From NCBI RefSeq assembly GCF_005154805.1, contig NZ_CP039727.1:2291501-2355500 (forward strand): 64,000 nt of DNA. Direction: 5' to 3'. Below, piece after piece: positions 17,460-25,309 of this stretch; the first letter of the stretch is position 1, and every line of letters starts with the position of its first letter. The notes beneath the pieces are model-generated. The model saw nothing but the letters and a program-made list of their open reading frames with translations. It had not been told where the DNA came from and made no database searches. The translations under genes and the position numbers were made by a program. Source of the DNA: Bacillus sp. S3. Lineage in GTDB: Bacteria > Bacillota > Bacilli > Bacillales > Cytobacillaceae.

Positions 17460-18940
17460 AAACAAAAAGAATTGTTGCGGATTCCATCCCCCTTGCTTTA
17501 AAAATGGTCAGAGAGCAATTGGGGGATAATGCCATCATTGTTAATACCAGGTCAATCAAATTGGGCGGCATTCTCGGATTATTTGCTAAACATAAATTCG
17601 AGGTAACAGCTTATGCTCCGGTTAAGAAAATACCACCCGTAAAAAAGCAAGAACCACAGAATAACCGAAATATTGCTTTAAACTTAATCGAAAAAGCAGC
17701 AGGGGACCTTGCTGAAAGTAATAGATTTGAAAAAGCCAAAAAAGAAGTGGATCAGCAAGGTTCCCATGTTCAACATGAGAAAATCAATGAAAGCCTGTTG
17801 GAACAAGACTCTGAGCAGAATCCTGCTATTACTGAAAATGAATTTACTCAGATTAATTGGGTAAACAGCAATAATGTTGTGACAGAACAGGCTGGCCCTG
17901 TCGAAGCCGAAGGACATTCAAGTAGTGGGCCTAATGAGACGGAAAAAAGCACTTCCGTTTTCCATAAGAAACCGCAAATGCTCTATCAATATTATTCACA
18001 AGCAACTGAAAAGGAAAAACCAGTGAAAGAAAAGAACAATTCCGAGGAATTCGAAAAAGAGCTCATTAATGAAATAAAGGACCTTAGAAAAATGATGATG
18101 GTCTTTATGACGAGCGAAAAACAGGGGAATACATCATCTGCACGGCTTTCCAAATGGGTCAATCGCCTGAAGAAGAATGGGGTGGCTGAGGAGGTTTTGG
18201 AATATGTTACGGTGCATACGATCAATTCCATCCTGAACCAATTTGGGTCATTAACAGACGTGAAAGATGATGAAATTGAAAAAGAGATAGTTTTAATCAT
18301 TAAAGGGATGATTGAAAAGAAAATTCCGACATCGATGACCCCTCCTGATGATATTCGTATGATTAAGATCATTGGACCGACAGGTGTTGGCAAAACGACT
18401 TCCATTGCAAAACTGGCAACTGAGCAGCTTTTAAAACAAAAGCGCAGAGTAGCCCTAATCACAACGGACGTGTATCGTATCGGAGCAGTTGAACAATTAA
18501 AAACCTATGCAGGTATATTGAATGTACCGATTGAGGTGGCACGGTCTGCTAATGAACTCGACCAAGCAATAAGCAAGCTCGAACATTATGATCTTATTTA
18601 TATGGATACTACGGGCCGTAACTATAAAGATGAAAAACATCGTGAATCCGTTAGGGAGTTTTTACATCATCCAGTTAAAAGTGAAAACTATTTAGCCTTA
18701 AGTTTAACCACAAAATATGAAGATCTTAAACTGTTATTGGACGAGTTCCTGGATAGTCCTGTCAAAAAATTAATCCTGACGAAGTTTGATGAAACAACGA
18801 ATTATGGATCGATTCTGAATATCGCCTATCAATATCCTTATCACATTGCCTATATTACCAATGGACAAAGTGTTCCTGAGGATATTACTTTAATTGATGC
18901 CTCATTGCTTGCTAGTTCCTTAGTGGGAGATGGTTTGTGA
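17456..18940 (+). CDS. flhF: SRP-type GTPase FlhF, flagellar placement
   Basis: A 494-residue protein whose N-terminal B domain begins KTKRIVADSIPLALKMVREQLGDNAIIVNTR. A long variable linker (about 70-225) follows, then an SRP-type NG GTPase domain: P-loop GPTGVGKTTSIAKLA, DTTGRN and TKFDE. FlhF marks where the flagellum is built and recruits FliF; its GTPase is stimulated by FlhG. The linker is longer than in many homologues. Confidence 0.96.
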   Translation: MKTKRIVADSIPLALKMVREQLGDNAIIVNTRSIKLGGILGLFAKHKFEVTAYAPVKKIPPVKKQEPQNNRNIALNLIEKAAGDLAESNRFEKAKKEVDQQGSHVQHEKINESLLEQDSEQNPAITENEFTQINWVNSNNVVTEQAGPVEAEGHSSSGPNETEKSTSVFHKKPQMLYQYYSQATEKEKPVKEKNNSEEFEKELINEIKDLRKMMMVFMTSEKQGNTSSARLSKWVNRLKKNGVAEEVLEYVTVHTINSILNQFGSLTDVKDDEIEKEIVLIIKGMIEKKIPTSMTPPDDIRMIKIIGPTGVGKTTSIAKLATEQLLKQKRRVALITTDVYRIGAVEQLKTYAGILNVPIEVARSANELDQAISKLEHYDLIYMDTTGRNYKDEKHRESVREFLHHPVKSENYLALSLTTKYEDLKLLLDEFLDSPVKKLILTKFDETTNYGSILNIAYQYPYHIAYITNGQSVPEDITLIDASLLASSLVGDGL

Positions 18941-18941
18941 T

Positions 18942-19826
18942 ATGGATCAGGCGCAAAGTCTAAGGGAATATATGCAACGCTACCAAGTAAAAGAAAATTA
19001 CCACCAACCGGCTCGCATCATTACGATTACTAGCGGTAAGGGCGGTGTAGGCAAATCAAATTTCACGATTAATTTTGCCTTGGCCCTTAAAGCAGCAGGA
19101 AAAAAAGTGGTCGTTATGGATTTAGACTTATCGACGGCAAATATTGATATTCTGATGGGTACATCATCGAAGTATTGCCTTGCGGATGTGCTTCATCAAC
19201 GAAAATATTTATTAGATTGTATTGAAGTAGGATCAGGCGGGATAAACTATATTGCCGGTGGACTTGAAATTCAAGATTTAATAGAATTGGACCTAAAATC
19301 ACTAGACTTTTTTATGAACCAGATTCAAGAACTGCAATCTTATGCCGATTTCATTTTACTTGACACGGGTGCGGGTATTTCTAAAGAACTGGTTGAATTT
19401 ATTTTGGCATCGGATGAAACGATTTTGGTTACTACACCAGAACCGACGTCGGTTGCTGATTCTTATGCAGTGATAAAAACCGTTCATCATTTAGCTATAA
19501 AGCCGCCGATCTTCCGATTAGTGATCAATCGTGCCCAAACCTATCGCGAAGCTGCAGAAACATCAAGAACATTGAAGAATGCATGTAGTGTATTTTTAAA
19601 AACGAAGATAAATAGTTTAGGCTTTTTGATGGAAGATGTTCATGTTCAAAAAGCAGTCAGGGCGCAGACACCTTTTTATCTTACTTATCCAAATTGTGAG
19701 GCATCCAAAAATATTAATCAAATTTTATATACGTTTTTACCGGACATGGATAAGGTATCTGCCCCTTCCTCTAACGGAATCCGGGGTTTTTTCGAAAAAA
19801 TAATGTCATTAAGGAAATCAAACTAG
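18942..19826 (+). CDS. flhG: MinD-like ATPase FlhG (YlxH), flagellar number control
   Basis: A 294-residue ParA/MinD-family ATPase with the deviant Walker A TSGKGGVGKSNFTINFALA near residue 27. The N-terminal DQAQSLREYM carries the DQAxxLR activator helix that stimulates FlhF. The C-terminus has a basic amphipathic stretch (IRGFFEKIMSLRKSN) suited to membrane binding. I choose ATG 18942, 8 bases after GGAGATGG; an ATG at 18930 overlaps flhF further. Confidence 0.95.
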   Translation: MDQAQSLREYMQRYQVKENYHQPARIITITSGKGGVGKSNFTINFALALKAAGKKVVVMDLDLSTANIDILMGTSSKYCLADVLHQRKYLLDCIEVGSGGINYIAGGLEIQDLIELDLKSLDFFMNQIQELQSYADFILLDTGAGISKELVEFILASDETILVTTPEPTSVADSYAVIKTVHHLAIKPPIFRLVINRAQTYREAAETSRTLKNACSVFLKTKINSLGFLMEDVHVQKAVRAQTPFYLTYPNCEASKNINQILYTFLPDMDKVSAPSSNGIRGFFEKIMSLRKSN

Positions 19827-19875
19827 TGGTTGTACCTGATAATCATGGTCATTGAAAACCAGGGGGGGAGAATCG

Positions 19876-20679
19876 TTGAAAGCTGCAGTCAATGAAGTTG
19901 TTCCACACCAACTGCTATGGAGAATGTATCAAGAAAAACATGATGGAACGGCACAGGAAAAATTGGTAAAACAATATATGCATTTGGTCGAACGAGTGGC
20001 AAATAAGCTGAGCCTTGCCATTCCGCAGCGAATCATCCCTAAAGAGGATTTAATTAGTCTGGGCTATATTGGTTTAATCGAGGCCATCCAGCATTTTGAT
20101 TATAAAAAAGGATTTCAATTCGAAACGTATGGTTTGTGGCGAATAAAAGGGGCCATGCTTGATGGAATTCGAAAAATGGATTGGATTCCCCGTGGTTTGA
20201 GAGAGAAAGCAAAAATATTAAACAGTGCCTTTCGTGATTTAGAGCAATCGTTGATGAGGACACCATCGGAAGAGGAACTTAGCCAATATTTAAGTATTTC
20301 TGTTGATGAAATTGATCAAACCATGGCAGCTTTGTCATTTTCTACATTGTTATCTCTAGATGAACCAATGAAGGATAGCGATGAGGAGGGAAAACAGCAG
20401 AACCGCTTAGATCATCTTCAAGATGATAATTCGATACCTCAAGAGCAGCATCTTCAAAGACTTGAATTTGGGAAAATGATTACACACTGTATTGACAAAA
20501 TGACCGAAAATGAAAGACTTGTTCTGACTTTGTTTTATTATGAGGGTCTTTCCCAAGTAGAAATTGCTGAAGTGTTGAATTTGACAAAAGGAAGAATCTC
20601 ACAAATTCACTCAAAAGCAATTTTTCGAGTACGGCAAGATTTTGAAAAAAAGGGGTATTCATTTAACTCTTTTATTTAA
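19876..20679 (+). CDS. sigD: Flagellar/motility sigma factor SigD (FliA)
   Basis: A 268-residue sigma-28 factor. Region 2 contains DLISLGYIGLIEAIQHFDYKKGFQFETYGLWRIKGAMLDGIRKMDW; region 3 begins IPRGLREKAK; region 4 has the helix-turn-helix YYEGLSQVEIAEVLNLTKGRISQIHSKAI. TTG start at 19876 lies 5 bases after GGGGGGGAG; the in-frame TTG at 19852 would translate through that RBS. In B. subtilis cheB-cheA-cheW-cheC-cheD lie between flhG and sigD; here the two are 49 bases apart. Confidence 0.96.
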   Translation: MKAAVNEVVPHQLLWRMYQEKHDGTAQEKLVKQYMHLVERVANKLSLAIPQRIIPKEDLISLGYIGLIEAIQHFDYKKGFQFETYGLWRIKGAMLDGIRKMDWIPRGLREKAKILNSAFRDLEQSLMRTPSEEELSQYLSISVDEIDQTMAALSFSTLLSLDEPMKDSDEEGKQQNRLDHLQDDNSIPQEQHLQRLEFGKMITHCIDKMTENERLVLTLFYYEGLSQVEIAEVLNLTKGRISQIHSKAIFRVRQDFEKKGYSFNSFI

Positions 20680-20714
20680 TATTTTTAGGATTAGACCAAA
20701 ATGCATATTTTTTT

Positions 20715-20743
20715 TTGAAACCTCTAACGTAATCATATATAAT
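20715..20743 (+). promoter_or_regulatory. Sigma-A promoter of ppaC
   Basis: TTGAAA (20715-20720), exactly 17 bases, then TATAAT (20738-20743), 70 bases before ppaC. Very close to the sigma-A consensus, so ppaC is transcribed independently of the flagellar operon. Confidence 0.85.
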
Positions 20744-20812
20744 TTTCGTTAGGGTCATTCTCATGGCTATTGGGTTGTCCTACATAATTTTATACGGATT
20801 GGGAGTAGTAAG

Positions 20813-21742
20813 ATGGAAAAAGTATTGATTTTTGGTCATAAAAATCCGGACACAGATACGATTTGTTCTGCGATTGCCTATGCAGATTTAAAAAAACAAT
20901 TAGGAATGGACGTCGAGCCGGTTCGTCTTGGCCAAATTAATGGTGAAACACAATTTGCGCTAACAAAATTTAACGCAGATGTTCCTCGTTTGGTTGAAGC
21001 GGTTGCTGCTGAAGTCAGCTCCGTTATCTTAGTCGATCACAATGAACGCCAGCAAAGTGCCAATGATATCGCAGATGTTCGTGTGCTTGAAGTTATCGAC
21101 CACCATCGGATCGCGAATTTTGAGACAAGCGACCCATTATATTATCGCTGCGAGCCTGTTGGCTGTACGGCGACGATTTTAAATAAAATGTATAAAGAGA
21201 ACGGGAAGGAAATTAAACCTGAAATTGCCGGTCTAATGTTATCCGCGATTATTTCTGACTCTTTATTGTTTAAATCACCTACCTGCACACCAGAAGATGT
21301 GGCGGCTGCACGTGAATTAGCGGAAATCGCTGGAGTCGATGCGGACAGCTATGGCTTGGACATGCTGAAAGCAGGTGCTGATGTTCGCGATAAATCCGTG
21401 TCAGAGCTATTAAGCCTTGATGCAAAGGGATTTGAGATGGGCGCAAGCAAAGTAGAAATTGCCCAGGTAAATGTGGTGGACACTGCGGATGTTCTTGAGC
21501 GCCAAGCGGAATTGGAAGCGGCCATTTCGGCAATCATCGAAGAAAAGAATCTGGATTTATTCCTATTTGTGGTAACGGATATCTTAACAAATGATTCAGT
21601 TGGTTTAGCTTTAGGCAGTAAAGCTGAAGCAGTCGAAAAGGCTTATAACGTCAACCTCGTAAATCATACCGCAACATTAAAGGGCGTTGTATCCCGTAAG
21701 AAGCAAATCGTCCCTGTATTAACAGATATTTTTACTAAATAA
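20813..21742 (+). CDS. ppaC: Manganese-dependent inorganic pyrophosphatase
   Basis: A 309-residue family II pyrophosphatase that hydrolyses PPi to phosphate in the cytosol. The DHH-family motifs are present: HKNPDTDTI at residues 8-16, [13 protein letters not shown] near 97 and the C-terminal [10 protein letters not shown] substrate-binding loop. Length is that of the B. subtilis enzyme. Start ATG preceded by GGGAGTAG. Confidence 0.97.
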   Translation: MEKVLIFGHKNPDTDTICSAIAYADLKKQLGMDVEPVRLGQINGETQFALTKFNADVPRLVEAVAAEVSSVILVDHNERQQSANDIADVRVLEVIDHHRIANFETSDPLYYRCEPVGCTATILNKMYKENGKEIKPEIAGLMLSAIISDSLLFKSPTCTPEDVAAARELAEIAGVDADSYGLDMLKAGADVRDKSVSELLSLDAKGFEMGASKVEIAQVNVVDTADVLERQAELEAAISAIIEEKNLDLFLFVVTDILTNDSVGLALGSKAEAVEKAYNVNLVNHTATLKGVVSRKKQIVPVLTDIFTK

Positions 21743-21745
21743 TAA

Positions 21746-21955
21746 GAAAAGCGCAAGCGCCCTGGTCAGCGGCGTATGGCCTCCTCGAAAAAGCTAACGC
21801 TTTTCCTTCGTGCGATGCCTATGCTGCCGAAGCTTTCCTTGTGGAGCACTCCATCTGAGATAAAGGAAACACGAAGAGCCGGAGGCGCATTCGTGCTTGA
21901 CTTATCGTAGGGCGGAGAGCGAAGGACACTAGCCGCTAGGGCGCTGGAGCTGGAC
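21746..21955 (+). repeat. Bacillaceae intergenic repeat element, about 210 bp
   Basis: Begins AGAAAAGCGCAAGCGCCCTG and ends GGGCGCTGGAGCTGGAC. Terminal inverted repeats AGCGCCCT (21756-21763) and AGGGCGCT (21938-21945) are extended inward by AGCGGC / GCCGCT. It is GC-rich relative to its surroundings and non-coding. Ends of this form recur in intergenic regions of many Bacillus-type genomes; it looks like a non-autonomous, transcribed foldback element. The 306-base gap between ppaC and the next gene holds this element and the terminator below. Confidence 0.75.
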
Positions 21956-21993
21956 ATTTCTCAAAGTCGAAATTTTATACTTTATTATCTAAT

Positions 21994-22040
21994 GAAAAAA
22001 AACCGTTCATGCTGTTTTGCGGCATGAACGGTTTTTTTTC
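21994..22040. terminator. Bidirectional terminator
   Basis: AACCGTTCATGC pairs perfectly with GCATGAACGGTT around a short loop, with A runs on the left and T runs on the right, so it can serve both the element/ppaC side and the minus-strand coiled-coil gene. Confidence 0.92.
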
Positions 22041-22048
22041 CTCACCTT

Positions 22049-22639
22049 TTATTCAGGCTGTTTTTGAGGTTCTTCCTTCTTATGATTCATCAGGAAAAAG
22101 GTTAATGGCTGATCGGAGCCTGTCATCAATTTATAGACATATGAAGAAGTTACTTTGTAGCCATCCTCAATTCTCTCCGCTAAATAATTCGTTCGTTCAA
22201 AAAGAATCGAGCGAATATGGTTCACCTGCCGAGCCAGTTTATCTAATAAGGCTTCCTGATTATCCAATCGCTTAAGTACACCGCTTTGAAAGTCGTCTTG
22301 TTTCTCCAATTTCTCGGCAGCGATTTTTTGCAATTCCAGTTGTTCATTCATTTGCAGCGAAAGCTGCTGATTAACCTCTTCATTCTTTGTTAACCGGTTG
22401 CTTAGGTCCTGCAATTGTGAGTCAATCTGGTTCCATTGATTTATTTTTGATTCCTCTTGCTGGGAATAACGCAAACCTAATTCAGCCAGTGCTTCTGTAA
22501 GGGCAGCATTGGCTTTTTGCTGTTCATTTATCAGCTCTGATAAGGAATCTTGCCGAGATAACTGCTGATTTGGTTCCTTGGGACTCTGATTATTTTTATA
22601 TACTTCCGGATAATTCTTTTTATTTATATATAATCCCAT
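22049..22639 (-). CDS. Coiled-coil protein of unknown function, 196 residues
   Basis: No recognised family. About residues 30-150 form a long coiled coil rich in Q, E, L and N (for example LNEQQKANAALTEALAELG-like heptads and LEKQDDFQSGVLKRLDNQEALLDKL). It ends with a conserved-looking SILFERTNYLAERIEDGYKVTSSYVYKLMTGSDQPLTFFLMN segment and a polar tail. No signal peptide or membrane helix. I place the start at the ATG at 22639, preceded by GGCGGAG; the frame stays open another 29 codons upstream but without an RBS. Cytosolic scaffold is possible; function unknown. Confidence 0.75.
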   Translation of the reverse strand: MGLYINKKNYPEVYKNNQSPKEPNQQLSRQDSLSELINEQQKANAALTEALAELGLRYSQQEESKINQWNQIDSQLQDLSNRLTKNEEVNQQLSLQMNEQLELQKIAAEKLEKQDDFQSGVLKRLDNQEALLDKLARQVNHIRSILFERTNYLAERIEDGYKVTSSYVYKLMTGSDQPLTFFLMNHKKEEPQKQPE

Positions 22640-22804
22640 ACCACTCTCCGCCTTTAATTTTTTTGATGTGTTATTGTATGCTTTACGGTACGGACATGAA
22701 TGGGCTAGTCCAGTAAGATTGCTCATTATTTAAAAAACAAGGCGGAGTTAGGAAGGAAAAGCGGGAAAATATAGTCGTATTTTAGCCGCGGTATTATTTA
22801 GTTT

Positions 22805-23227
22805 TTATACTGCTAATAATTTATGATTAAATACCTTAACAGCAGCCTCTGCTACTTGAATATCATGTGGAACGGTACTACCGCTAACCCCAACTGCTCC
22901 AATAACTTTTCCATCATGGACAAGTGGGATTCCGCCGCCGAATACAACAAGCCGGCCATTGTTGGTTGTATTTAAACCATAAAGTTCAGCTGCAGGAACG
23001 GTGGCATCAGCTAAATTGGCTGAAGGCATTTTTAAAGCTACTGATGTCCATGCCTTATTTTGAGCAATGTCAATGCTGGCTAACCAAGCATCATCCATCC
23101 GGTGGACTGCAACCAAATTTCCACCCTCATCCACTACTGAAATAACCATAGAAACCCCAATGCTTTTTGCTTCTTTTTCAGCACCTGCAATTAATTCTTT
23201 CGCTAAGTCTAATGTCATTTTGGTCAT
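22805..23227 (-). CDS. HbpS/GlcG-family (DUF336) protein
   Basis: A 140-residue protein of the GlcG/HbpS family, known from haem-binding and corrinoid- or glycol-utilisation contexts. Features: VVDEGGNLVAVHRMDDAWLASIDIAQNKAWTSVAL, FGGGIPLVHDGKVIGAVGVSG and a conserved C-terminal helix. It starts after GGGAGGTAA, 46 bases downstream of the formaldehyde dehydrogenase gene on the same strand, so the two are likely one operon. It may be a small sensor or carrier for that pathway; this is inferred from position only. Confidence 0.85.
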   Translation of the reverse strand: MTKMTLDLAKELIAGAEKEAKSIGVSMVISVVDEGGNLVAVHRMDDAWLASIDIAQNKAWTSVALKMPSANLADATVPAAELYGLNTTNNGRLVVFGGGIPLVHDGKVIGAVGVSGSTVPHDIQVAEAAVKVFNHKLLAV

Positions 23228-23273
23228 TTTATAATTACCTCCCTAATTTGGTTTGCTTATATTTGCATAAAAA

Positions 23274-24491
23274 TTAACTTTTTAACATTCCATGTGGGTC
23301 AATGACGAATTTCTTGGAAGCCCCCTGATCAAATTCAGCATAAGCACCGGGTGCTTGATTTAAAGAAATCAAAGTAGCATTCACAGCTTTGGCAATTTGT
23401 GCTTTTCCGCTTAGGATGGCCATCATTAAGTCGCGGTGATATTTCATAACCGGCGTTTGACCTGTCACAAAAGTATGTGCTTTTGCCCAGCCAAGTCCTA
23501 AGCGAACCTTTAAGGTTCCAATTTTTGCATCTGCATCGATGGCGCCAGGATCGCCGGTCACATAAAGTCCTGGAATCCCAAGGCGTCCGCCGGCACGGGT
23601 AACTTCCATTATCGAGTTCAATACAGTTGCCGGGGCTTCGCCCGCACCAGCGCCATGTCCATGGGCTTCAAAGCCGACACAGTCAATAGCACAATCAACT
23701 TCTGGAACCCCTAAAATTTGTTCAATCTGTTCGCCAAGATTTGGGTATTCTTTAAGATTAACAGTTTCACAACCGAAGCTCCTCGCCTGAGCCAGCCGCT
23801 CACTATTCAAGTCACCGACGATGACCACTGATGCCCCTAAAAGTTGAGCAGAATGAGCCGCTGCTAAGCCAACAGGTCCAGCTCCAGCAACATATACTGT
23901 GGAACCAGGCTTTACACCAGCACTTACCGCTCCGTGGTAACCTGTTGGAAAAATATCGGAAAGCATCGTTAAATCAAGAATCTTTTCTAGTGCTTGATCC
24001 TTATCAGGGAATTTTAGCAGCTGGAAGTCTGCATAAGGGACCATAACATATTCGGATTGGCCGCCAACCCAGCCGCCCATGTCGACATAACCGTAAGCTG
24101 AGCCCGGACGGTCCGGATTCACGTTCTCGCAAATGTGAGTATTTTGCTCTTTACAGCTGCGGCAGCGACCGCAGGCAATGTTAAATGGGACCGAAACAAG
24201 GTCGCCTTTTTTAATAAATTCCACGTCACGCCCAACTTCAATGACTTCACCTGTGATTTCATGACCGAGAACGAGTCCTGACGGAGCAGTCGTCCGCCCG
24301 CGCACCATATGCTGGTCACTGCCGCAAATATTGGTGGTTACGACTTTTAGAATCACTCCATGGTCACATTTACGACCAACGTTTAAAGGATTTACTCCGG
24401 GTCCGTCTCTTAAAACTAAGTCAGGATAGCTAATATCTTCAACAGCTACACGTCCTGGGCCTTTGTACACTACCGCTCTGTTTCCTGCCAT
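23274..24491 (-). CDS. fdhA: Zinc-dependent, glutathione-independent formaldehyde dehydrogenase
   Basis: A 405-residue medium-chain alcohol dehydrogenase resembling the Pseudomonas putida formaldehyde dehydrogenase (tightly bound NAD, no glutathione needed). The catalytic-zinc ligand region is ICGSDQHMVRGR and GHEITGEV. The structural zinc Cys cluster is CGRCRSCKEQNTHIC. The Rossmann motif is VYVAGAGPVGLAAA. The characteristic insert GFEAHGHGAGAGEAPATVLNSIMEVTRAGG separates it from ordinary alcohol dehydrogenases. Start ATG 24491 follows GGAGG by 8 bases. It is divergent from an HxlR regulator, consistent with formaldehyde detoxification. A related aldehyde dismutase activity cannot be excluded. 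Confidence 0.9.
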   Translation of the reverse strand: MAGNRAVVYKGPGRVAVEDISYPDLVLRDGPGVNPLNVGRKCDHGVILKVVTTNICGSDQHMVRGRTTAPSGLVLGHEITGEVIEVGRDVEFIKKGDLVSVPFNIACGRCRSCKEQNTHICENVNPDRPGSAYGYVDMGGWVGGQSEYVMVPYADFQLLKFPDKDQALEKILDLTMLSDIFPTGYHGAVSAGVKPGSTVYVAGAGPVGLAAAHSAQLLGASVVIVGDLNSERLAQARSFGCETVNLKEYPNLGEQIEQILGVPEVDCAIDCVGFEAHGHGAGAGEAPATVLNSIMEVTRAGGRLGIPGLYVTGDPGAIDADAKIGTLKVRLGLGWAKAHTFVTGQTPVMKYHRDLMMAILSGKAQIAKAVNATLISLNQAPGAYAEFDQGASKKFVIDPHGMLKS

Positions 24492-24522
24492 TTTGCGTTC
24501 CTCCATTCATTTGCTTTTATAT

Positions 24523-24676
24523 TTAGGATATGGATTGCCAACAACAGATAGAGTTCTTAGGTGAACATTTAAGTTTGAATATTATCTATCTTAATTTAAT
24601 TCTAAAAAATAATTCTTTTTTATGGAAGAACGCACTTTTTTGTGAGATGGTTACTTATAGGATACTTTTAGGATAC
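24523..24676. promoter_or_regulatory. Candidate operator repeats between fdhA and hxlR
   Basis: TAGGATAC occurs at 24658-24665 and again at 24669-24676, exactly 11 bases (one helical turn) apart, just before hxlR. A third copy, TTAGGATA, is at 24523-24530 near the fdhA start. B. subtilis HxlR binds paired sites upstream of its target; these repeats are candidates for the same use here. Confidence 0.4.
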
Positions 24677-24696
24677 ATAGGGAAGGGGAACAATGA

Positions 24697-25062
24697 ATGG
24701 ATGATTTACGATCGGAAGTAAAAAAGAAAATCGAAAATGGTGAATTTAATTGTGAAAAAGAATTTACTCTTTCCCTAATAAGCGGCAAATGGAAAATAAC
24801 CATTATTTACTATTTAGGGACGGATGGCACTTTACGATTCACTGAAATTAAGCGATTATTTCCAAAAATTACACATAAAGTTCTTACAACCCAGATTCGA
24901 GAGTTAGAGGAAGACGGGATTGTCCATCGAAAAGTTTACCCTGAAGTTCCACCAAGAGTAGAATATTCACTAACAGAATTGGGTCAAAGCCTCATGCCCC
25001 TCGTCTTTATGATGTACGATTGGGGAAAGCAGCATATTAAATACTTTGCGAAGCGCGAGTAA
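24697..25062 (+). CDS. hxlR: HxlR-type formaldehyde-responsive transcriptional regulator
   Basis: A 121-residue winged-helix regulator of the HxlR family: LISGKWKITIIYYLGTDGTLRFTEIKRLFPKITHKVLTTQIRELEEDGIVHRKVYPEVPPRVEYSLTELGQSL. In B. subtilis HxlR, Cys11 and Lys13 are crosslinked by formaldehyde, which activates the ribulose monophosphate genes hxlAB. The equivalent Cys-x-Lys is kept here (Cys19, Lys21 in FNCEKEFTLSLI). It is divergent from fdhA with 205 bases between, implying that it senses formaldehyde and controls the dehydrogenase. hxlAB themselves are absent. ATG follows GGAAGGGG. Confidence 0.88.
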   Translation: MDDLRSEVKKKIENGEFNCEKEFTLSLISGKWKITIIYYLGTDGTLRFTEIKRLFPKITHKVLTTQIRELEEDGIVHRKVYPEVPPRVEYSLTELGQSLMPLVFMMYDWGKQHIKYFAKRE

Positions 25063-25094
25063 TGTATTTGGTGTTTCATAATATAGCAGGTTAA

Positions 25095-25131
25095 TAGCCA
25101 GGCCCATTAAACTTGGGTTCCTGGCTTTTTA
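25095..25131 (+). terminator. Terminator after hxlR
   Basis: AGCCAGG-CCCA pairs with TGGG-TT-CCTGGCT, followed by TTTTT. Confidence 0.88.
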
Positions 25132-25309
25132 TCGTTGAAACAGTAAAAATACTGCAAACATAGGATTGTCAGAATTGTGACAAAAATCGCTTTCCTTGTG
25201 TGAATTTTTTGTAAACGATAGGTGAACTCACCCTAAAAATTTCCTTGGTCGCTTACTATTAAGCTATAGATTTTCACCTTAAACCTGATTCATAAGGGAG
25301 TTGACGGGC

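Noticed and set aside
17992..18462. 156-codon minus-strand frame inside flhF
   Set aside because: Antisense to the FlhF linker and GTPase region; low-complexity Ser/Phe product typical of a shadow frame.
21766..21957. Open frame inside the 210-base repeat
   Set aside because: Encoded by the GC-rich foldback element; not a gene.
25176..25191. Possible FNR/CRP-like site upstream of napA (TGTGA-N6-TCGCT)
   Set aside because: The right half-site matches poorly and no promoter lies at the proper distance.
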